Positions 7,187-10,260 of a DNA stretch of 10,260 nucleotides are shown in pieces; position 1 is the first letter of the stretch, and every line of letters begins with the position of its first letter. Position numbers and translations under genes: made by a program. The stretch spans positions 1-10,260 of the forward strand of contig JACDEP010000078.1 in NCBI GenBank assembly GCA_013816325.1. Reading direction: 5' to 3'. This stretch comes from Methylotenera sp. (GTDB taxonomy: Bacteria > Pseudomonadota > Gammaproteobacteria > Burkholderiales > Methylophilaceae). The notes under the pieces were generated by a model. The model searched no databases and was not told the origin of the DNA. It worked only from the letters and a program-made list of their open reading frames with translations.

Positions 7187-8041
7187 ATGGAGATTATTTC
7201 TTCCATCAGCGAGCTACGTGCTACGCTTAAACGCCCCGCCAGCATTGCCTTCGTACCAACTATGGGCAACCTCCATGCTGGCCATCTTAAGCTAGTCGAA
7301 ATCGCCAAACAACATGCAAAATGCGTAGTAGTGAGTATTTTTGTAAACCCACTGCAATTTGGACCACATGAAGACTTAGCTAATTATCCACGTACGCTTG
7401 AAGAAGATTGTTGGAAACTACAAGCAGCTGGTGCAAACATCGTTTTCACGCCGAGCGTTGAAGAAATGTACCCCACTGTTTCATCAGATGGTTTAATTTT
7501 AGGCCAAACCATGATGATCAGACCGCCACCAATTGCCAACGAGCTTTGCGGCGCATCACGTCCCGGGCACTTTGATGGCGTTGCGACAGTAGTAGCAAAG
7601 CTCTTCAATATCGTGCAGCCTGATTTTGCGGTGTTTGGCAAAAAGGATTTTCAACAGCTATTTATCATCCGCGAACTGGTCAAACAATTTAACCAACCAA
7701 TCGAAATCATTGCGGGCGACACTGTGCGCGAAGCCAGCGGCCTCGCCATGAGTTCACGTAATGGCTATTTGACGGAAGAGCAAAAAGTACAGGCCGCCCA
7801 GCTTCACAAAATGCTGGATAATATCGTCTTGCGGGTTCGTAATGGAATTGCAGACTTGGCTGTATTAGCTGATGCCGCTTCTCTGGCGCTGCAACAGCTA
7901 GGCTGGGAGGTCGAATATGTATCGATTCGCTCTCAAGCAGCACTAATACCAGCGACGGCTCAAGATAAAGAATTGGTGGTATTAGGAGCGGCGAAATTAG
8001 GCAGCACAAGACTGATTGATAATATTGATTTTTTGCGCTAA
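7187..8041 (+). CDS. panC: Pantothenate synthetase (pantoate--beta-alanine ligase)
   Basis: A 284-residue ATP-dependent ligase of the class I cytidylyltransferase-like fold. It joins pantoate and beta-alanine through a pantoyl-adenylate to form pantothenate. The N-terminal nucleotide-binding signature is PTMGNLHAGH (residues 24-33), the HxGH-like site. CGASRPGHFDGVATVV (121-136) and FGKKDFQQL (150-158) line the active site. MSSRNGYL (188-195) is the KMSKS-like loop. The length is typical. The ATG follows the panB stop by 3 bases. Beta-alanine for the reaction comes from PanD, encoded 68 bases downstream. Confidence 0.97.
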   Translation: MEIISSISELRATLKRPASIAFVPTMGNLHAGHLKLVEIAKQHAKCVVVSIFVNPLQFGPHEDLANYPRTLEEDCWKLQAAGANIVFTPSVEEMYPTVSSDGLILGQTMMIRPPPIANELCGASRPGHFDGVATVVAKLFNIVQPDFAVFGKKDFQQLFIIRELVKQFNQPIEIIAGDTVREASGLAMSSRNGYLTEEQKVQAAQLHKMLDNIVLRVRNGIADLAVLADAASLALQQLGWEVEYVSIRSQAALIPATAQDKELVVLGAAKLGSTRLIDNIDFLR

Positions 8042-8061
8042 GTGATTGAAAAGACTATAAT
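8033..8061 (+). promoter_or_regulatory. Candidate panD promoter
   Basis: A perfect -10 box, TATAAT at 8056-8061, lies 17 bases after TTGCGC at 8033-8038, a partial -35 match (3 of 6) inside the last codons of panC. Transcription would begin near 8068, giving a leader of about 42 bases before panD. This would allow panD-rsfS-rlmH to be expressed separately from panBC, although read-through is also possible because no terminator is seen after panC. Confidence 0.45.
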
Positions 8062-8109
8062 GCTACTCCCTTATAAAATTTACTTGCCATTGGCAACCGG
8101 TTAAAGCAC

Positions 8110-8490
8110 ATGCAAAGAACCATGCTTAAATCCAAATTGCACCGCGTAAGCGTCACTCATTCAGAGCTGGGTTATGAAGGTAGCTGTGCGATTGACGAAG
8201 AACTGCTCGAAGCTGCGAACATTCGCGAGTACGAACAAATCAACATTTACAACGTGACCAATGGTGAACGTTTTACCACTTATGCGATTCGGGCGGAGCG
8301 TCATTCAGGCATCATTTCCGTGAATGGGGCGGCGGCACATAAGGCTAACCCGAAAGATATAATTATTATTGCAAGCTATGCCGTTTATAACGAAATAGAA
8401 CTTGAAAAGTTCAGTCCTGAACTTGTGTATGTAGATAGCGAAAATCGCATACAGTCTCAACGAAACGCGATTCCCGCACAGGCAGCTTAG
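8110..8490 (+). CDS. panD: Aspartate 1-decarboxylase proenzyme
   Basis: A 126-residue pyruvoyl-dependent enzyme that decarboxylates L-aspartate to beta-alanine for PanC. The N-terminus MQRTMLKSKLHRV followed by YEGSCAID is diagnostic: the proenzyme self-cleaves between Gly24 and Ser25, and Ser25 becomes the pyruvoyl group. This numbering equals that of E. coli PanD, which supports the start at 8110 over the Met at residue 5. Other conserved parts are YNVTNGERFTTYAI (47-60) and SGIISVNGAAAHKA, which contains the usual GAAA turn. The ribosome binding site is not obvious; the leader has two small palindromes (8084-8102). The stop codon directly abuts the rsfS ATG. Confidence 0.97.
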   Translation: MQRTMLKSKLHRVSVTHSELGYEGSCAIDEELLEAANIREYEQINIYNVTNGERFTTYAIRAERHSGIISVNGAAAHKANPKDIIIIASYAVYNEIELEKFSPELVYVDSENRIQSQRNAIPAQAA

Positions 8491-8859
8491 ATGGCATTTG
8501 ATTTAGAAGCAATGAAACTCGCAGTAGTCGATGCGATTGAAGATATTAAAGGTTTTGATATAACAGTGATGGATGTGCGCAAGCTTACTTCCATGACTAA
8601 TTACATGATAGTAGCCAGCGCCAATTCCAGCCGCCAAGCCAAGTCTATCGCCGATAACGTACGTGAAAAACTCAAGGATAAAGGGTTTGCGATTCGCGGT
8701 ACCGAAGGCGAAAAAGATGGCGAATGGGTATTGGTTGACCTGGATGACATCATCGTGCATATCATGATTCCGACTACGCGCGCTTACTATAACCTCGAAC
8801 AGTTATGGGGCGAGGCTGAAGGCCGTCGCGGCCATATCAAAGCAGCACCCTCTATTTAG
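8491..8859 (+). CDS. rsfS: Ribosomal silencing factor RsfS
   Basis: A 122-residue protein of the RsfS/Iojap/YbeB family (DUF143). Family members bind ribosomal protein uL14 on the large subunit and block subunit joining, saving translation in starvation or stationary phase. Recognisable parts are the N-terminal helix, SMTNYMIVASANSSRQ (residues 34-49), and EWVLVDLDDIIVHIM followed by TRAYYNLEQLWG in the C-terminal half. The length is near the E. coli value. The ATG directly follows the panD stop with no spacer; AGG at 8480-8482 is the ribosome binding site candidate. rlmH follows after 12 bases. The often-adjacent nadD is not present here. Confidence 0.95.
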   Translation: MAFDLEAMKLAVVDAIEDIKGFDITVMDVRKLTSMTNYMIVASANSSRQAKSIADNVREKLKDKGFAIRGTEGEKDGEWVLVDLDDIIVHIMIPTTRAYYNLEQLWGEAEGRRGHIKAAPSI

Positions 8860-8871
8860 CACTTTCTCCGT

Positions 8872-9339
8872 GTGAAGCTTAGAATCATCTCAGTTGGTCA
8901 TAAAATGCCTGGCTGGGTTGAGGATGCTTGTGCGGAATATATCAAGCGCATGCCACGCGATGCTACCGTTGAAATTGTTGACATCAAACCGGAAAAGCGC
9001 GCTGCTGGCAACAGCACAAAAAACATCCAACTCATCGAAGCTAAACGTATCATTGAAGCGACTGGAAAAGATATGCTGGTCGCGTTAGATGAGCGCGGTG
9101 CTGAGATCACTACGTTACAACTCGCTGATAGATTTAAGATCTGGCAAGCATCTAGACGCGATATCGCTTTAGTCATTGGCGGAGCCGATGGACTACATGC
9201 TTCAGTCAAGCAAAACGCTGAATGGCTGTGGAGCTTATCTAAACTCACTATGCCGCACGCAATGGTGCGGATAATGCTCGCAGAACAGTTATACCGCGCC
9301 TATTCAGTTACGCAAAACCATCCTTACCATCGAGAGTAA
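8872..9339 (+). CDS. rlmH: 23S rRNA (pseudouridine1915-N3)-methyltransferase
   Basis: A 155-residue SPOUT-class methyltransferase, the same length as E. coli RlmH (YbeA). It uses S-adenosylmethionine to methylate pseudouridine 1915 in helix 69 of 23S rRNA on assembled ribosomes. Motifs are the N-terminal MKLRIISVGHKMP, VALDERG (residues 70-76), VIGGADGL (101-108) of the knotted SAM site, and the C-terminal PHAMVRIMLAEQLYRAYS plus NHPYHRE, all characteristic. The start is a GTG at 8872, chosen because family members begin MKLRIISVG; the ribosome binding site is poor, so coupling to rsfS is likely. It ends the plus-strand gene run; an AT-rich hairpin lies 42 bases downstream. Confidence 0.96.
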   Translation: MKLRIISVGHKMPGWVEDACAEYIKRMPRDATVEIVDIKPEKRAAGNSTKNIQLIEAKRIIEATGKDMLVALDERGAEITTLQLADRFKIWQASRRDIALVIGGADGLHASVKQNAEWLWSLSKLTMPHAMVRIMLAEQLYRAYSVTQNHPYHRE

Positions 9340-9381
9340 TCTCTGAGCCTATGTCAACGTCATCAAAACTGACATGCTAAA

Positions 9382-9403
9382 TGCTATTAACTTATTAATA
9401 GCA
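9382..9403 (+). terminator. AT-rich hairpin after rlmH, possible weak terminator
   Basis: A perfect 9-bp inverted repeat, TGCTATTAA and TTAATAGCA, with a 4-base loop CTTA, is followed by CTATTTATTACT. The stem is AT-rich and the T-run is broken, so it would be at best a weak terminator. A smaller 6-bp repeat (ATGTCA at 9351-9356, TGACAT at 9370-9375) precedes it. Confidence 0.4.
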
Positions 9404-9431
9404 CTATTTATTACTCATTTTCATAAGGCAA

Positions 9432-9459
9432 TTCGCACAAAAGGGAACTGCTCTATAAT
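9432..9459 (+). promoter_or_regulatory. Candidate promoter in the rlmH-photolyase gap
   Basis: TTCGCA at 9432-9437 (4 of 6 match to the -35 consensus) and a perfect TATAAT at 9454-9459 are separated by 16 bases. Transcription would begin near 9466. A direct repeat TGTAGCA (9461-9467 and 9476-9482, 15 bases start to start) overlaps the predicted start region and could be a regulator site or chance. Confidence 0.4.
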
Positions 9460-9465
9460 TTGTAG

Positions 9466-9590
9466 CATCATTTAATGTAGCAACAGAGCCTGTCAAATCT
9501 GATAATGGGATGGATAAATACAAGTTCGGTGCTCGTGGTTATTAACTAATCTTAATAAAAGGTGAATAGCTAAAACTATTCAGCCTTTTG
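9466..9590 (+). ncRNA. Candidate small RNA or attenuated leader (unrecognised)
   Basis: This is the core of the 309-base stretch without a recognised gene (9340-9648). It is bounded on the left by a promoter-like element (TATAAT at 9454-9459) and on the right by a hairpin with a T-run (9557-9589), predicting a transcript of about 125 nt. I recognise no known RNA family. It contains two overlapping tiny frames: MGWINTSSVLVVIN at 9505-9549 and MDKYKFGARGY at 9510-9545. Both stop just before the hairpin, so a leader-peptide arrangement is also possible. Neither frame has a good ribosome binding site. It could equally be non-functional spacer; the call rests only on the promoter-terminator spacing. 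Confidence 0.28.
9557..9590 (+). terminator. Bulged hairpin terminator ahead of the photolyase gene
   Basis: AAAAGGTGAATAG (9557-9569) pairs with CTATTCA (9576-9582) and CCTTTT (9584-9589), leaving one bulged G at 9583 and a 6-base loop CTAAAA. The 13 pairs end in TTTTG. The shape fits an intrinsic terminator for transcripts entering from 9466 or from rlmH, although the T-run is short and lies within the stem arm. Confidence 0.6.
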
Positions 9591-9599
9591 CTAAACTAA

Positions 9600-9647
9600 C
9601 ATACATTCAAGTATCGCCCTGGCCAAAGGGTAAAGTCAGGATGTATG
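9600..9647 (+). promoter_or_regulatory. Possible leader fold covering the photolyase ribosome binding site
   Basis: CATACAT (9600-9606) is complementary to ATGTATG (9641-9647), immediately before the ATG at 9649, and encloses a small CCCT/AGGG hairpin (9617-9620 with 9627-9630). If formed in mRNA, the outer helix would pair bases next to the Shine-Dalgarno CAGGA (9637-9641). I do not recognise a known riboswitch. Confidence 0.25.
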
Positions 9648-9648
9648 C

Positions 9649-10260
9649 ATGTCATTTCAAAAATCTCTAGTTTGGTTCAGACGCGATCTGCGTGATTACG
9701 ATCACGCAGCGCTATACCATGCACTTAAATCTTCGCAGCAGGTCTTTTGCGCTTTTGTCTTCGATACAGACATCCTAGATCTTTTAAAAGATAAGGAGGA
9801 CCGTCGCGTAGAGTTCATTTGGGAAAGTATCAATGAATTAAAGCGAGCTCTGCAAAATAAAGGCGGCGATATCATCGTATTACATGGTAAAGCCGTCACC
9901 GTAATACCCGCACTCGCCCACAAATTAGGGATTGAAGCGGTTTTTGCCAATCATGACTATGAGCCCAACGCTAATTTTCGCGACGCTCAAGTTACTGCAG
10001 AGCTACAAAAACATCATATTGAATTTCATCATTTTAAAGACCAGGTAATTTTTGAAAAAGATGAAATTCTTAATCTGTCAGGCAAGCCTTATGGTGTATT
10101 CACGCCTTTTAAGAACATGTGGCTAAAAACCATTAATGACTATTATCTACTACCTTACTCGGTAGATAAATACGCCAAGAATTTAGCTAAAACTATACTC
10201 CACGAATTACCCAGTTTGGAAAGCATGGGATTTAAGCGCACTAATCTTGCCAAACTGCAT
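9649..10260 (+). CDS. phr: Deoxyribodipyrimidine photolyase / cryptochrome family, N-terminal part
   Basis: The first 204 residues of a protein that continues past the window edge. SLVWFRRDLRDYDHAAL (residues 6-22) is the N-terminal signature of the photolyase/cryptochrome Rossmann-like domain, which holds the antenna chromophore. The family uses blue light and FAD to split cyclobutane pyrimidine dimers in DNA. Further family-like parts are FVFDTDIL (36-43), VFANHDYEPNANFRD (about 103-117) and KPYGVFTPFKNMW (about 145-157). The FAD-binding catalytic domain is outside the window, so photolyase and cryptochrome cannot be separated with certainty; the features fit a class I CPD photolyase. The start at 9649 has CAGGA 7 bases upstream. 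An ATG at 9641 is in another frame and stops after nine codons. Confidence 0.92.
   Translation, partial: MSFQKSLVWFRRDLRDYDHAALYHALKSSQQVFCAFVFDTDILDLLKDKEDRRVEFIWESINELKRALQNKGGDIIVLHGKAVTVIPALAHKLGIEAVFANHDYEPNANFRDAQVTAELQKHHIEFHHFKDQVIFEKDEILNLSGKPYGVFTPFKNMWLKTINDYYLLPYSVDKYAKNLAKTILHELPSLESMGFKRTNLAKLH

Noticed and set aside
7707..8009. 100-residue minus-strand frame within panC
   Set aside because: Antisense to conserved panC sequence and without ribosome binding site or domain.
8898..9248. 116-residue minus-strand frame within rlmH
   Set aside because: Antisense to the conserved SPOUT methyltransferase; no independent support.
1..10260. Mobile elements, CRISPR, tRNA/rRNA, phage or defence genes
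   Set aside because: Looked for terminal repeats, regular spacer repeats, tRNA-like TTCGA arms and transposase motifs; none seen. All sizeable genes are housekeeping families.

Overview
The window reads as an ordinary, densely packed chromosomal segment of a proteobacterium of moderate GC content, most likely a betaproteobacterium. The order pcnB-folK-deoxynucleoside kinase-panB-panC, the ilvE followed by a CHCC zinc-finger gene, and the close resemblance of the proteins to betaproteobacterial versions suggest this. A methylotroph-like Methylophilaceae member is my best guess, but that placement rests on memory of gene order and composition, not on a search. There are no insertion sequences, phage genes, CRISPR arrays, tRNAs or rRNAs, and I see no broken genes. 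The two end genes are cut by the window edges.

Left part (1-2849): the 5' end of a SCO1/SenC-like copper lipoprotein gene (minus strand) is divergent from ilvE (branched-chain aminotransferase, plus). A 62-residue CHCC zinc-finger protein follows ilvE. A symmetric 14-bp hairpin lies between it and a convergent 50-residue entericidin-like lipoprotein. Upstream of that, on the same minus strand, lies murI (glutamate racemase), which is divergent from the next gene.

Middle part (2968-8041): a PduO-type cobalamin adenosyltransferase, then a plus-strand run of pcnB (poly(A) polymerase), folK (folate synthesis), a deoxynucleoside kinase, panB and panC. Junctions are tight (11, 2 and 3 bases) except for a 140-base gap before the kinase gene. 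FolK contributes to tetrahydrofolate, whose methylene form is the PanB co-substrate, so the cluster joins folate and pantothenate supply.

Right part (8110-10260): panD (aspartate decarboxylase, supplying beta-alanine to PanC) has its own promoter-like -10 box and abuts rsfS, which is followed by rlmH (two ribosome-related genes). nadD, which often accompanies rsfS-rlmH, is not in this stretch. A 309-base non-coding stretch follows, with a promoter-like element, a direct repeat, two tiny overlapping reading frames, a bulged hairpin terminator and a possible leader fold. It ends at the start of a cryptochrome/photolyase-family gene that runs off the window.

I found no convincing new multi-gene system. 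The least explained piece is the 9340-9648 stretch, which could encode a small RNA or an attenuated leader. Other points of mild interest are the possible near-leaderless start of pcnB, the solitary entericidin, and the panD-rsfS-rlmH linkage.
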